Shown: positions 7,530 through 16,522, counted from the stretch's first letter. The stretch: 64,000 nucleotides of DNA from Microbispora oryzae (GCF_017896165.1 NZ_JAFCNB010000007.1:1-64000); one strand, 5' to 3'. Notes: generated by a model not told the origin, from the sequence alone. A program made the numbers and translations.

Positions 7530-10295
7530 ATGCGGACGTTAGCAGAGCCGACGCCGCCACTGTTGAACCGACAGCGAGAGCGTGCGGCGCTTGACGGCTT
7601 GCTGGGGGATCTGCGGTCCGGACGCGGGCGAGCGCTGGTGCTGCGGGGTGAGGCCGGGGTGGGCAAGTCCGCGCTGCTGCAGCATGTGGTGGAGGCCGCC
7701 GCGGACATGCGAGTGGTCCGGGCGGCAGGCGTGGAATCGGAGATGGAGCTGGCGTTCGCCGGCCTGCATCTGCTCTGCGCGCCGCTGTTGGATCGGCTCG
7801 AGGCCCTGCCCGGTCCGCAGCGTGACGCGCTGGGCGTCGCATTCGGGTTGCGCAAGGGGGACGCGCCGGACCGCTTCCTGGTCGGGCTGGCGGTGCTGAC
7901 CTTGCTGTCGGAGACAGCCGAGGAACGCGCGCTCTTATGTGTGGTTGATGACGCGCAATGGCTGGACCAGTCGTCGGCGCAGGTGCTCACCTTCGTGGCG
8001 CGGCGGTTGTTCGCCGAGCCGGTCGGGCTGATCTTCGCGGCCCGTGAGCCGGGGGAGCAGTTCCGTGGGCTGGCCGATCTCGAGGTGCGTGGCCTGCCGA
8101 AGCAGGACGCCCATACCCTGTTGCGCTCGGTGGTCCGGTTTCCGCTGGACGAACGGGTCAGGGACCGGATTCTGGACGAGACCAACGGCAACCCCCTGGC
8201 ACTCCTGGAGTTGCCACGCGGACTGAGCCCCACGCAGCTGGCGGGCGGGTTCGGGCTGGTCGAGGCGCAGGCGGTCCCTACGCGTATCGAGGAGGGCTTC
8301 CGGCGCCGGCTGGAGGCTCTGCCGGCCGAGACACGGTCGCTGATGCTGGTCGCGGCAGCCGAGCCGACCGTCGACCCGGCGCTGATCTGGCGGGCGGCCG
8401 GGCGGCTCGGGATTCCCGCCTCCGCGGCGGGAGCCGCTCAGGCCAACGGGCTGCTGGAGCCTGGGACGCGGGTGCGGTTCCGGCATCCGCTTGTGCGGTC
8501 GGCGGTGTACTCGGCGGCGTCGCCGTCCGAGCGGCGGGCGGCGCATCATGCGCTGGCCGAGGCGACCGATCGCGACCGTGACCCGGATCGGCGGGCATGG
8601 CATCTGGCCTCGGCGACATCGGGACCCGACGACGAAGTGGCCGCGGAACTGGAGCGGTCCGCGGAGCGGGCGCAGGCCCGCGGGGGCATGGCCGCGGCCG
8701 CGGCGTTCATGCAACGCGCGGCCGAGTTGACGGGCGAATCCCGATCGCGGTCCGAGCGGGCCCTGGCGGCCGCGCAGGCGAATGTCTGGGCAGGCGCTTT
8801 CGACATGGCGGCCGAACTGCTCGCTATGGCGGCGGCGGGCCCGCTGGACGAACTCCAGCAGGTCCGCGTCGAGCTCATACGCGGACAGATCGCGTTCGCC
8901 TCCAACTTGGGCGGCGACGCTCCCGCGCTGCTGGCAGGGGCGGCCAAACGACTGGAGCCGCTGGACGCCGACCTAGCGCGGCAGACATACCTGGAGGCAT
9001 GGTACGCCGCGTTGTTCGCCGGGCAGTTCGCGGGAGCCGATGCCCTGTACGAAGTCTCCCAGGCCGCCAGGTCAGCCCCACCGCCCACTGGCAGGCCCCG
9101 GCCGTCGGATCTCCTGCTGGACGGCCTGTCGGCCCTGATCACTGAGGGAAGCGCCCAGGCGGCACCGTTGCTGAGACGATCGGCTCGGTCTTTCGCCGAA
9201 GACGACATCCCCATGGCGGAGCGCCTGCGATGGAGCCCGGTGGCAGTGGTCGCCGCGGCGAGAGTGTGGGACGAGGAGTGCTGGTACGCGATCCAGACTC
9301 GCGAGATCCAGTCCTGCCGCGAGTCGGGCCTGCTCGGCACGCTGGTGATCTGGGTGCAGTCGATGGCCGTCTTCTCGGCCTGGCGCGGTGACTTCGCGGA
9401 GGCCGCTTCACTGGTCGCCGAGGGGGAGGCGATCGCGGCGGCGACAGGAACCCGTCACGCCCCAACCGGAGCCGTGATGCTCGCGGGGTTCCGGGGAGTG
9501 GAAGCCGAGGCCGTCCCGATGATCGAGGCCGTGATCGCGGATGCCCGAGCCGCCAATCAGGGGGTCGGCGTGCAGTTCCCGCAGTGGGTGGCCGCCATCC
9601 TCTATAACGGACTCGGCCATTACGAGAAGGCCCTCGCCGAGGCGCAAGCCGCCCAGGAGGCACCCCTGCACATATCCATGTGGGCGCTTCCTGATCTGAT
9701 CGAGGCGGCCCACAGAACCGGGCAGACCGTGCTGGCCGCCGACGCTCTCGGCCGGCTGGCCGAGGCGACCGGCATCGGCCAGACCGACTGGGGGCAGGGA
9801 ATCTACGCGCGTTCCCGAGCGCTGCTCAGCGAGGGCGAGGACGCCGAGCGCTGGTATCGCGAGGCGGTCAACCGGCTGGGCCGGACCGGCTTCCGGCCCG
9901 AACTCGGCCGCGCGCATCTGCTTTACGGCGAGTGGCTACGCCATGAGGGGCGGCGGGCAGACGCGCGAACGCAACTGCGCACCGCCCACGACATCTTCAC
10001 CGCGATCGGCATGCAGGCGTTCGCCGGACGGGCCCGTCGCGAGCTGCTGGCCACCGGAGAGAGCGTCCGCAGGCGCACCGCCGTCACGCGCGACCAGCTC
10101 ACGCCCCAAGAGAGCCAGATCGCCGGTCTGGCCCGGGCGGGCCTGTCGAACCCGGAGATCGCGGCCCAGCTGTTCCTCAGCCCGCGTACCGTCGAGTACC
10201 ACCTGAGCAAGGTGTTCGCCAAGCTCGACATCACCTCTCGCCGCCAACTTCCGCAGGCCCTGACCGGCAACGGCGGCAAGAGGCCGATGACGTGA
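7530..10295 (+). CDS. LuxR-family large ATP-binding (LAL) transcriptional regulator
   Basis: This 921-aa protein has Walker A GEAGVGKS at residues 40-47, Walker B LCVVDDAQWLD near residue 138, a TPR-like middle, and a LuxR HTH at the C-terminus (LTPQESQIAGLA, GLSNPEIAAQLF, SPRTVEYHLSKVF). It is collinear with the 922-aa LAL protein at 2582 and with the fragment at the window start, so this is a three-copy paralogous cluster. ATG 7530 follows a purine-rich GGGGGACGGAGACGGG. Its HTH differs from the others (VEYHLSKV against VEWHLRKV), so the targets may differ. Confidence 0.93.
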   Translation: MRTLAEPTPPLLNRQRERAALDGLLGDLRSGRGRALVLRGEAGVGKSALLQHVVEAAADMRVVRAAGVESEMELAFAGLHLLCAPLLDRLEALPGPQRDALGVAFGLRKGDAPDRFLVGLAVLTLLSETAEERALLCVVDDAQWLDQSSAQVLTFVARRLFAEPVGLIFAAREPGEQFRGLADLEVRGLPKQDAHTLLRSVVRFPLDERVRDRILDETNGNPLALLELPRGLSPTQLAGGFGLVEAQAVPTRIEEGFRRRLEALPAETRSLMLVAAAEPTVDPALIWRAAGRLGIPASAAGAAQANGLLEPGTRVRFRHPLVRSAVYSAASPSERRAAHHALAEATDRDRDPDRRAWHLASATSGPDDEVAAELERSAERAQARGGMAAAAAFMQRAAELTGESRSRSERALAAAQANVWAGAFDMAAELLAMAAAGPLDELQQVRVELIRGQIAFASNLGGDAPALLAGAAKRLEPLDADLARQTYLEAWYAALFAGQFAGADALYEVSQAARSAPPPTGRPRPSDLLLDGLSALITEGSAQAAPLLRRSARSFAEDDIPMAERLRWSPVAVVAAARVWDEECWYAIQTREIQSCRESGLLGTLVIWVQSMAVFSAWRGDFAEAASLVAEGEAIAAATGTRHAPTGAVMLAGFRGVEAEAVPMIEAVIADARAANQGVGVQFPQWVAAILYNGLGHYEKALAEAQAAQEAPLHISMWALPDLIEAAHRTGQTVLAADALGRLAEATGIGQTDWGQGIYARSRALLSEGEDAERWYREAVNRLGRTGFRPELGRAHLLYGEWLRHEGRRADARTQLRTAHDIFTAIGMQAFAGRARRELLATGESVRRRTAVTRDQLTPQESQIAGLARAGLSNPEIAAQLFLSPRTVEYHLSKVFAKLDITSRRQLPQALTGNGGKRPMT

Positions 10296-10360
10296 CATGG
10301 AGACCGGAGCGGATGGGATACCCGCAGGTCAGAGCGGTGCATCAGCAAGACAGGCCTCAA

Positions 10361-10660
10361 TCAGCTCCCCGCATCGGACGCGGCCGGCCCTTGGCGGGCG
10401 CGTAACCGGCGGCGCTCGTCCGGGGTGGTTCCACCCCACATGCCGTCCGCTTCGCCGGTGCGCAGGGCCCAGTCGAGACAGGCCGCCTGCACGGGGCAGG
10501 TCGTGCAGATGCGCCGTGCCCGCTCTTCGGGATGATCGGGATGCTCATCCCATGTGATCGGGAAGAACAGGCCGGGGTCCGCGTCCAGGCAGGCGGCGCG
10601 GGCGGCCCAGTCCAGAGGGCGGCGGGGCTTATGGTGCTGGTGAATCTGCTGAACGGTCAT
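10361..10660 (-). CDS. WhiB-family transcriptional regulator
   Basis: This 99-aa protein has the four Fe-S ligand cysteines: one in AARAACLD, two in CTTCPVQ, and one in AACLDWAL. The family turn GMWGGTTPDERRRLR follows and is used for DNA and sigma-factor contacts. The ATG at 10660 has AAGGTGA at the right distance and is preferred to an in-frame GTG at 10669 that overlaps the stop of a STAS remnant. WhiB proteins sense redox or NO through their cluster and partner with the housekeeping sigma factor. Confidence 0.93.
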   Translation of the reverse strand: MTVQQIHQHHKPRRPLDWAARAACLDADPGLFFPITWDEHPDHPEERARRICTTCPVQAACLDWALRTGEADGMWGGTTPDERRRLRARQGPAASDAGS

Positions 10661-10665
10661 GATGT

Positions 10666-10800
10666 TCACCTTGTTAAGGACAGGCCGGCCAGGTCGAGGA
10701 CCACGTGGTCCCCGGGCCGACGGATGCGGGAGAGGTAGCGGGCCAGTTGACCGCCGGTGACGAGGTCGATCTCACCCCCGACCGCGACCAGGCTCTTTCC
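10666..10800 (-). pseudogene. Remnant of a STAS-domain (anti-sigma antagonist) gene
   Basis: Read on the minus strand in the frame ending at TGA 10668-10666, the bases translate to GKSLVAVGGEIDLVTGG, then QLARYLSRIRRPGDHVVLDL and AGLSLTR. The pattern GEIDL...VVLDLAGLS is the N-terminal half of a SpoIIAA-like STAS domain. It stops just where the phosphorylatable Ser region should follow. There is no start codon of its own: the remnant overlaps the 3' end of the FAD oxidoreductase gene in another frame, and its stop touches the WhiB start region. It is best read as the scar of a deletion. Confidence 0.6.
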
Positions 10801-12097
10801 GACGGAAGACGCCGTCCGGGTCGTAGCGGTTCCACAGGCGGGTGACCCGCTGGCCGGTCGCGCCGGGGTAGATTCGCGCGAAGGCGTCCGGGCCGGGCCG
10901 GCTCTCGAAGCCGCCGTAGGCTCCGTCGGACCGTCCGGCCAGCGGCTGCCAGACCGCGTCCAGTTCCGCGCCGCGCCGCGGAGGGAACACCGAGGCGATG
11001 ACCAGCGTGTCCTGATGCCGATGCGGGTACGCGGTCGCGCCGGCGGGCACGTCGTTGACCGCCCCGCCCACCGAACGAAGCTGGATCGAGGGCTGTTGAG
11101 GCATGGTCGCGGCCGCCATGATCGCCGTCGCGTCGTCGTCGGTCATGGCCCGGAGCAGGCCGTTGGTGGTGGCGCCGGCCTGCTGCCCGGAGCCGGGGTA
11201 CAGGTGAGGAGTGGCGAGCAGGGCGTGGTACGGGGTGAGCCGCACGTTCAGGTCGAGCAGCCTGGTGCCGATAAGGAGCAGCGGTTCGACCGCGGCCCGC
11301 AGGTGATGCCTGTCTGTGCCGGCGACCACGGCGGTGATGGAGGCGACCAGCGCGGAGCCGCAGGACTGCACGCTGACGGTGGTGGTCAGCCCACGTGTGG
11401 CGGAGGCCATGTGGTCGGCCCACTGCCGCAGCGCGCGGCCGTCCCGCTTGATCTCCACGGCGATCTGCACATATCCGACGTCGCACACCTCCATCGCCTC
11501 GATCTCGAACTCCACCACGATGCCCACCCCGGCTCCGGCGCCTCGTACGGCCCACAGCATGTCAGGGTCGTGTTCGGCGTCGGCGCGGGCGATCGTTCCA
11601 TCGGCCAGGACGACGTCGGCGGCGCGGATGCGGTCGATGGTCAGTCCGTAGTCGCGTACCAGCCAGCCGATCCCGCCGCCCGTGGCCAGGCCGCCGACGC
11701 CGAGATCGCCGTGGTCATCGGAGCCGATCGCAAGTCCGTACGGGGCGAGGGACTGCCCGACGGCCGCCCAGCGGGCGCCGGCCTGCACCCGGACCAGCCT
11801 TTTGCGTCGGTCGAGCACCTCGACCCGGTTCAGCGCCGACAGGTCGATGACCACGCCGCCGTCATGGGTGGCGTGCCCGGACACGCCGTGCCCCCCGCTG
11901 CGCACGGTCACGGGCAGGTCCCTGTCGCGGGCGAAGCGCAGCGCGGCGACCACCTCGGTGGTGCTCTCGGGAAGCAGGACGAGCGCGGGTTCGGCCACTC
12001 CCGTGTGCGTGGAGCGCAGCAGGAGATACCGCGGGTCCACAGGAGTGACGATCTTGCCTTCCAGTTCGGGCGGGGCGGCGGACAGGTGCGGCGTCAC
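10772..12097 (-). CDS. FAD-binding oxidoreductase, berberine-bridge (BBE) type
   Basis: This 441-aa protein has the PCMH FAD-binding fold (VLLPESTTEVVAALRFAR, then VRSGGHGVSGHATHDGGVVIDLS, then GGLATGGGIGWLVRDYGLTIDRI). A BBE tail follows in which WNRYDPDGVFR is the end of the family. In many relatives the flavin is covalently attached to the His of SGGHG; that His is present. The GTG start at 12097 has GGGAG before it and overlaps the stop of the upstream small gene (GTGA), so the two are coupled. After DGVFR the C-terminus is abnormal (RKEPGRGRG) because it reads into the STAS remnant. Confidence 0.9.
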   Translation of the reverse strand: MTPHLSAAPPELEGKIVTPVDPRYLLLRSTHTGVAEPALVLLPESTTEVVAALRFARDRDLPVTVRSGGHGVSGHATHDGGVVIDLSALNRVEVLDRRKRLVRVQAGARWAAVGQSLAPYGLAIGSDDHGDLGVGGLATGGGIGWLVRDYGLTIDRIRAADVVLADGTIARADAEHDPDMLWAVRGAGAGVGIVVEFEIEAMEVCDVGYVQIAVEIKRDGRALRQWADHMASATRGLTTTVSVQSCGSALVASITAVVAGTDRHHLRAAVEPLLLIGTRLLDLNVRLTPYHALLATPHLYPGSGQQAGATTNGLLRAMTDDDATAIMAAATMPQQPSIQLRSVGGAVNDVPAGATAYPHRHQDTLVIASVFPPRRGAELDAVWQPLAGRSDGAYGGFESRPGPDAFARIYPGATGQRVTRLWNRYDPDGVFRRKEPGRGRG

Positions 12098-12348
12098 GGC
12101 TGCTCCCGCATCAGGCCCCGGCCGATGGAGGGCCGGAACGGAGAGCCGTTCTGCAATTCCGTGATCGCGGCGAGAATGCCGAGTGCCCCCACCCGCGCGC
12201 GCTCGGTCTCGACGGGATCGAGCAACCAATCGCTGACCGGCACGTCACGATCGTCCTGCGACTGACTCACCTCGGCCATGGTCAGTTCGACCGTGACCAC
12301 GGCCTTGAGCTCGTGGAGAAAGTCGTTCTCACTGATGGGACCGCTCAT
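12094..12348 (-). CDS. Small protein of unknown function coupled to the FAD oxidoreductase
   Basis: This is an 84-aa acidic protein starting MSGPISENDFLHELKAVVTV and ending GLMREQP. I do not recognise the family. ATG 12348 has GGAGG four bases upstream. The stop overlaps the GTG start of the FAD enzyme by GTGA, so the two should be made together. There is no signal peptide, cysteine or membrane segment. It could be a partner or chaperone of the oxidoreductase, or a peptide substrate of it; the sequence does not decide. Confidence 0.75.
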   Translation of the reverse strand: MSGPISENDFLHELKAVVTVELTMAEVSQSQDDRDVPVSDWLLDPVETERARVGALGILAAITELQNGSPFRPSIGRGLMREQP

Positions 12349-12351
12349 CAT

Positions 12352-12666
12352 TCCTCCGAATCTCGTTTCTCCGCCCGGACCTCGCGAACCCCGCTGATCC
12401 GGTCGGTGGCTCGACTCGCCAATTTGGACCGGGCGAGCCTGCGGATCTGTGACACCACGGATCGAGAGGCGGACGCTGTCACGACCCGTGCGGTCGTCCG
12501 GTCTTCAGAGGGAGAGCGGGACGGCTCCGCCGGCTGGCGGTGGGAGCTGATGAGGCTGCGCCGTCGGCGGGAGACCGCGGATCCCGCCCAGCGGTGTAGG
12601 GGCCGTCTGCGGATTCGGGGATACACCGGCGCCAGGAAGGGCGCGGCTCGTAGTGTCGGAGCCGTC
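12352..12666. other. 315-bp divergent intergenic region
   Basis: I see no gene here. It lies between the small/FAD operon (minus) and the Nudix gene (plus) and must carry both promoters. TAGTGT at about 12649-12654 fits a -10 element 12 bases before the Nudix ATG, which would leave a very short leader. Confidence 0.35.
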
Positions 12667-13176
12667 ATGAGGGACTCCGCGTCATACCTGGCCTACGTCG
12701 CCTCCGTACCGCGCCTTCGTGCCGGGGCGGGCGCATTGCTCCGAGACAACGAGGGGCGGGTGCTTGTCGTGCACCCGGTCTACAAGGACGACTGGGAGAT
12801 CCCCGGCGGGATCGTGGAGGCGGGGGAGTCCCCCGTCAGTGCTCTGCTACGGGAACTGCAGGAGGAGCTGGGCATCGCGCCGCCGGTGGGTCGGCTCGCC
12901 TGCGTCGACTGGGTGCCACCCGCGCCGCCGTGGGACGCAGGGCTGATGTTCGTCTTCAATGCGGGCGTGCTCGCTGATTCCCAAATCGCGGCGCTACGTC
13001 TCCAGCCCGAGGAGCTCGACGAATATGTGTTCGCCGAGCCCGCGGAGCTCGGCGAGCTCTTGCCGCCGGGCCTGGCACGGCGGATGAACGCGGCGATCTC
13101 GGCGGTGGACGCAGGCCGGACCGCCTATTTGGAGGACGGTTATGTGGAGGACGGCCTCATTCGCCGTCTCCCTTAG
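12667..13176 (+). CDS. Nudix hydrolase
   Basis: This 169-aa protein carries a complete Nudix box, G-x5-E-x7-REUxEExGU, in GIVEAGESPVSALLR and ELQEELGI (residues about 46-68). The box binds Mg2+ and hydrolyses nucleoside-diphosphate-X compounds. It is preceded by the usual beta strands (RAGAGALLRDNEGRVLVV). ATG 12667 is chosen because similarity starts just after it; the open frame upstream does not look coding. No good ribosome site is seen, in keeping with a short-leader transcript. The substrate is unknown. Confidence 0.92.
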   Translation: MRDSASYLAYVASVPRLRAGAGALLRDNEGRVLVVHPVYKDDWEIPGGIVEAGESPVSALLRELQEELGIAPPVGRLACVDWVPPAPPWDAGLMFVFNAGVLADSQIAALRLQPEELDEYVFAEPAELGELLPPGLARRMNAAISAVDAGRTAYLEDGYVEDGLIRRLP

Positions 13177-13225
13177 CCTGCCCGTCCCAATCCTCGACAT
13201 GGAAGTCGCTCGTGATCGGTCCCTC

Positions 13226-14632
13226 TCAGTAGACGAACGGCCAGCCGGCCGAGTCGTAGCCGATCTTGTTGATCCCCAGCAGGGACGCACCGTTGTCGGC
13301 GTAGTAGTGATAGAAGAGCACGTCACCGTCGCTGTCGTTGATGACCGCCTGATGGCCGGGGCCGTGGATGGAGCCATGACCGGCGAGCACCTGGGTGCCT
13401 CCGCCGGATGTCATCGCCACGCCGTCGCGGTCCACGTACGGGCCGGTGACGCTCGCCGAGCGGCCGACCATGATCCGGTAGGTGCTGGAAGCGCCCCGGC
13501 AGCACAGGTCGAAGGAGGCCCACAGGTAGTAGTAGTTGCCGCGTTTGACGATGAAGGGTGCTTCGATCGCGGTACTGCCCGGACGCTGCGCGATGCTCCG
13601 GAGGGTGCTGTCGAGCCGCTTGCCGGTGCCCGGGTCGAGCTGGACGAGCTTGATGCCGCTCCAGAACGAGCCGAAGGTCAGCCACCATCTACCCTGGTCG
13701 TCGATGACGAGGTTGGGGTCGATCGCGTTGTAGCCGCTGGACGAGTTCGTCGAAATGATCATTCCTTGGTTCGTCCACGAGCCCGAGGCCCCGCTGGAGC
13801 TGGTGGCCAGGAAAATGGCGGAGTTGCTCGACCCGAAGGACGAGGCCGAGTAATACAGGTAGTACTTGCCGTTGTGATAGGAGATGTCCGGCGCCCACAA
13901 GCTCCTGCTGCCACCGGTGTAGGAGGTGGTCCACGGAGCGCCGCCAGGGAAGACCGCTCCGGCATTGCGCCAGGCCACTCGGTCGGAGGACGTCTTGAGG
14001 ACGATGTCGTCGCCGGTGTGGGCCAGGAGGTAGCCCCCGTCGGGGCGCTTCACCACGCTGGGGTCGTGGACCCCGATGTCGCCGGTCACGCGGCCGGGGT
14101 TGGGGTAGGACGCCGGCGGGGTCGTAGGACCGCCCGATGATGCCGAGGGGCTCGGCGAGACCGTCGGTGAAGGCGGAGGCGAGGGGCTGGGACTCGCGCT
14201 CGGTGAGCCGGGAGCGCCCGTGCACGGTACGCCGTTCAGTGAGAAAGAGGCCGGGTCGGGGTTGGTGCCGTTCCAGGAACCGTTGAACCCGAATGAAGTG
14301 GTGCCTCCGGAGGGGATCGCGGCGTTGTACCCCGCGTCGACGGCGGTCACACTGCCACCGGCCTGGGTCACGGTGGCGTTCCACGCCTGGGTCACCTGTT
14401 GTCCGGCTCCGAACGACCAGGTCAGCCGCCAGCCGGTGACCGCGTCGCCGAGGTTGTGTATCGCCACGTTGGCGCCGAAGCCGCCTTGCCACTGGTTGGT
14501 GACCGCGTACTCGACGCGACAGGAGACCTCGGCCATGGCCGGCGCCTGAGCGGTCATCGTCCCTGCGATCGCCGACGCGAGAACGCCGGCGATGGCCCCC
14601 ACTCGTGCCGTCCATCCGATCGAACGTCGCAT
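13226..14632 (-). CDS. Secreted GH43 arabinanase/arabinofuranosidase-like enzyme with CBM2
   Basis: This 468-aa protein has a signal peptide (to about APAMAE), then a family-2 carbohydrate-binding module ([19 protein letters not shown] to SLNGVPC, with conserved Trp and end Cys residues). A Ser/Pro linker and a GH43 five-blade propeller domain follow. GH43 catalytic acids are visible: general base Asp in GVHDPSV, Asp in AIDPNLV, and general acid Glu in AIEAPFI. The overall pattern fits endo-1,5-alpha-L-arabinanases. ATG 14632 is chosen from the signal peptide. The LacI gene upstream on the same strand probably regulates it. CBM2 usually binds cellulose or xylan surfaces. Confidence 0.9.
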   Translation of the reverse strand: MRRSIGWTARVGAIAGVLASAIAGTMTAQAPAMAEVSCRVEYAVTNQWQGGFGANVAIHNLGDAVTGWRLTWSFGAGQQVTQAWNATVTQAGGSVTAVDAGYNAAIPSGGTTSFGFNGSWNGTNPDPASFSLNGVPCTGAPGSPSASPSPSPPPSPTVSPSPSASSGGPTTPPASYPNPGRVTGDIGVHDPSVVKRPDGGYLLAHTGDDIVLKTSSDRVAWRNAGAVFPGGAPWTTSYTGGSRSLWAPDISYHNGKYYLYYSASSFGSSNSAIFLATSSSGASGSWTNQGMIISTNSSSGYNAIDPNLVIDDQGRWWLTFGSFWSGIKLVQLDPGTGKRLDSTLRSIAQRPGSTAIEAPFIVKRGNYYYLWASFDLCCRGASSTYRIMVGRSASVTGPYVDRDGVAMTSGGGTQVLAGHGSIHGPGHQAVINDSDGDVLFYHYYADNGASLLGINKIGYDSAGWPFVY

Positions 14633-14958
14633 GTCCAACCCCATCCGAGTCGGTTGCCTGCAGGGGTTCAGACGGTAGGAAACGGCAGTTTGTCCGTCAA
14701 TCAGGCGATGAGGGGCATGAATGCCATGAATGACATCCCGCGGCAACGCCACAGCTCAGAGGGTGTTGGTCCGCCGTGAGCCCGATGAAACTTTGCACCG
14801 TTCATGCTCGGCGGCATAAGACGGGAGGGGGCGGGGCGAACGGCGAGCGCTGAAGGTAAAGTCCACCCGCATCCGCATGACGGCTGCGAGGAGAGCGTTC
14901 CGTCCGATAGCGCCGACCACCCGCATCAGGAGGACGGGCACGGGGACGGCCACGTGGC
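14633..14958. other. Upstream region of the GH43 gene
   Basis: These 326 bp hold no gene I can support. TGAAACTTTG at 14786-14795 is an imperfect copy of the GAAA-N-TTTC palindrome found before the other glycan genes, about 155 bp upstream of the GH43 start. No clear terminator for the LacI gene is seen. Confidence 0.4.
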
Positions 14959-15981
14959 TCAGGCGGAGTCGCGGACGACCAGCCTGCTCGGGATCATGTG
15001 GACTCCCGGTGCGGGGTTGTTGTCGATGGCGTCCAGGAGGCGCAGGGCGGCGATGCGGCCGATCTCGGTCAGATTGACGTCGATCGTGGTGAGCGGGGGA
15101 CGGGCGGCGAGCGTCATGGTCTCCCAGTTGTCGTAGCCGACGACGGCGACCGCCCCCGGGACCGGGATGCCGCGTTCGCGAAGCGTGTCGGTCACGCCGC
15201 GGGCGATCTGGTCGTTGCCGCAGAAGAAGGCGTCGGTGTCCGGCGCCGTGCGCAGCACCATCTCCGCGGCGCGCCGCCCCCAGGCCTCGCTCCAGTCGCC
15301 GAAGTGCGGCTTGCCGGTGACCAGTTGAAGGGAGGCGTCCGCGAGGAACCGTTCGGTGTGGCGGGCGCGATCGACGGCGGCGGCGTGGTGGGCCGGTCCC
15401 GTGACGTGCGCGATACGGGTGTGCCCCGCCGTCAGCAGGTGGTCGACGGCCAGCCGGCAACCCTGCGCGTCATCCGACACCACCGAGATGTCGGCGGGGT
15501 CGGTCGAGGGAGAGAGCGCGTAGACCACGGGTACGCCGCCGTGGACGCCGTCGAGCGGGGGACGAGGGTCGGTGCGACGGCCGGTCACGATGATGCCGTC
15601 GACGCGGCGGTCCATCAGGTTCCGCAGGTGGTGCTGCTCGCGGATCACGTCGCCACGGGTGTCGCACAGGAGAACGGAGATCTTGCCGGCGCCCAGCGCG
15701 TCCTCGGCGCCGAGGAGGACCGGGGTGCTGAACCGGCCGATGCCGTCCGTGGTCATCAGGCCCACCGTCCAGCTGCGGCCGGCGTACAGGCTCTGCGCCT
15801 GCTGGTTGGGGCGGAAGTCCAGGGCCTGGACGGCGTCGATGACGCGCTGGCGGGTCTCGGGTCGCATGCGCCCGGTTCCGCTGAGAGCCCTCGACGCCGT
15901 TCCCACACTGACGCCGGCCAGTGCGGCGACGTCGCTGAGCGTGGCCCTCGCCTTTGTGACCGTACGACCCGACTCCGACAC
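14959..15981 (-). CDS. LacI-family transcriptional regulator
   Basis: This 340-aa protein has an N-terminal LacI HTH (ATLSDVAALAGVSVGTASRAL, residues about 14-34), a hinge helix (RPNQQAQSLYAGRS) and a periplasmic-binding-like sugar sensor ending in TTIDVNLTEIGRIAALRLLD. GTG 15981 follows AAAGGA at good spacing. It lies between a GH43 gene and a clan-A glycosidase gene, so it is probably the local repressor of pentose/galactan-type polysaccharide breakdown and likely represses itself. Several palindromes in the divergent region are candidate operators. Confidence 0.94.
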   Translation of the reverse strand: MSESGRTVTKARATLSDVAALAGVSVGTASRALSGTGRMRPETRQRVIDAVQALDFRPNQQAQSLYAGRSWTVGLMTTDGIGRFSTPVLLGAEDALGAGKISVLLCDTRGDVIREQHHLRNLMDRRVDGIIVTGRRTDPRPPLDGVHGGVPVVYALSPSTDPADISVVSDDAQGCRLAVDHLLTAGHTRIAHVTGPAHHAAAVDRARHTERFLADASLQLVTGKPHFGDWSEAWGRRAAEMVLRTAPDTDAFFCGNDQIARGVTDTLRERGIPVPGAVAVVGYDNWETMTLAARPPLTTIDVNLTEIGRIAALRLLDAIDNNPAPGVHMIPSRLVVRDSA

Positions 15982-16034
15982 ACACAATCCTTTGCTCTCA
16001 CCACCGCTGCGGTCATGGTCCCACCGCTTTCCCG

Positions 16035-16088
16035 TCTTGGCCAGTTGTGCGCAAACGTTTCCCACTCTTGGTCAGTTGTGCGCAAGCG
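16035..16088. promoter_or_regulatory. Tandem 31-bp direct repeat with TGCGCA cores upstream of lacI-type gene
   Basis: Two near-identical copies begin at 16035 and 16066: TCTTGG(C/T)CAGTTGTGC then GCAA(A/G)CG, each preceded by TTTCCC. The period is 31 bp, close to three helical turns. Each carries a TTGTGCGCAA dyad centred on TGCGCA. Two more TGCGCA dyads lie at about 16157-16162 and 16179-16184. Position (54-107 bp before the LacI start) and symmetry suggest operators. Confidence 0.5.
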
Positions 16089-16095
16089 AAAACTG

Positions 16096-16141
16096 GCAGC
16101 GCTAGCAGTCTTGACGCACGGGCGGGTTCACCATACGTTTC
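16096..16141 (+). promoter_or_regulatory. AGCGCT dyad and possible promoter toward the clan-A glycosidase
   Basis: GCAGCGCTAGC (16096-16106) has the central AGCGCT of many actinobacterial LacI-family operators. Directly after it is TTGACG (16111-16116), a good -35. TACGTT at 16136-16141 is a possible -10, though the 19-bp spacing is long. The gene served would be the one at 16523. Confidence 0.35.
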
Positions 16142-16441
16142 CGGCTTGAAAACTTTTGCGCAGTTGCTCAACGTGTGTTGCGCACTGCGTCGTCGTGACC
16201 GCCGTACAGGCACTGATATGGGGAACTCCATGTCCCGCGAGTCTTCCGCCCTCTCCGCGACCGGCCCGGTGCGGCTCGGCGCGTATCCACGAGCCGCTCA
16301 GCGGCCCACGGCCGCGCTGCCGGCCCCGCGTCATACGGCCGCCGGCGTCGCCGCCGGCGCGGTCGAGGGCTGAGACCCGTGGCCACGCGGCCGGCGTCAT
16401 GCCGTGGGCGTGGTCCCCCAGCCGAGCACACGTCGAGGCCC

Positions 16442-16452
16442 TGAAACTTTCA
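16442..16452. promoter_or_regulatory. Perfect 11-bp palindrome TGAAA-C-TTTCA
   Basis: The dyad lies 70 bp upstream of the glycosidase start. The same palindrome with G in the centre lies before the CBM2 protein (61592-61602), and CGAAA-A-TTTCG lies before the GH30/ThuA genes. It resembles CGAA/TTCG inverted repeats described upstream of Streptomyces xylanase genes. Confidence 0.55.
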
Positions 16453-16522
16453 TCTCCTGCCGCCGACGTCCGCGGTTTCGCTCCGCACACCTCCACCCCC
16501 CAACCCATCAGGAGAGCTCGCA

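Noticed and set aside
10757..12265. Long plus-strand open frame of about 500 aa opposite the FAD oxidoreductase
   Set aside because: It is an antisense shadow; the minus-strand frame has FAD-domain motifs throughout, the plus frame has none.
12313..12666. N-terminal extension of the Nudix ORF
   Set aside because: The added ~118 residues look random and run antisense over the start of the small-protein gene; similarity begins after ATG 12667.
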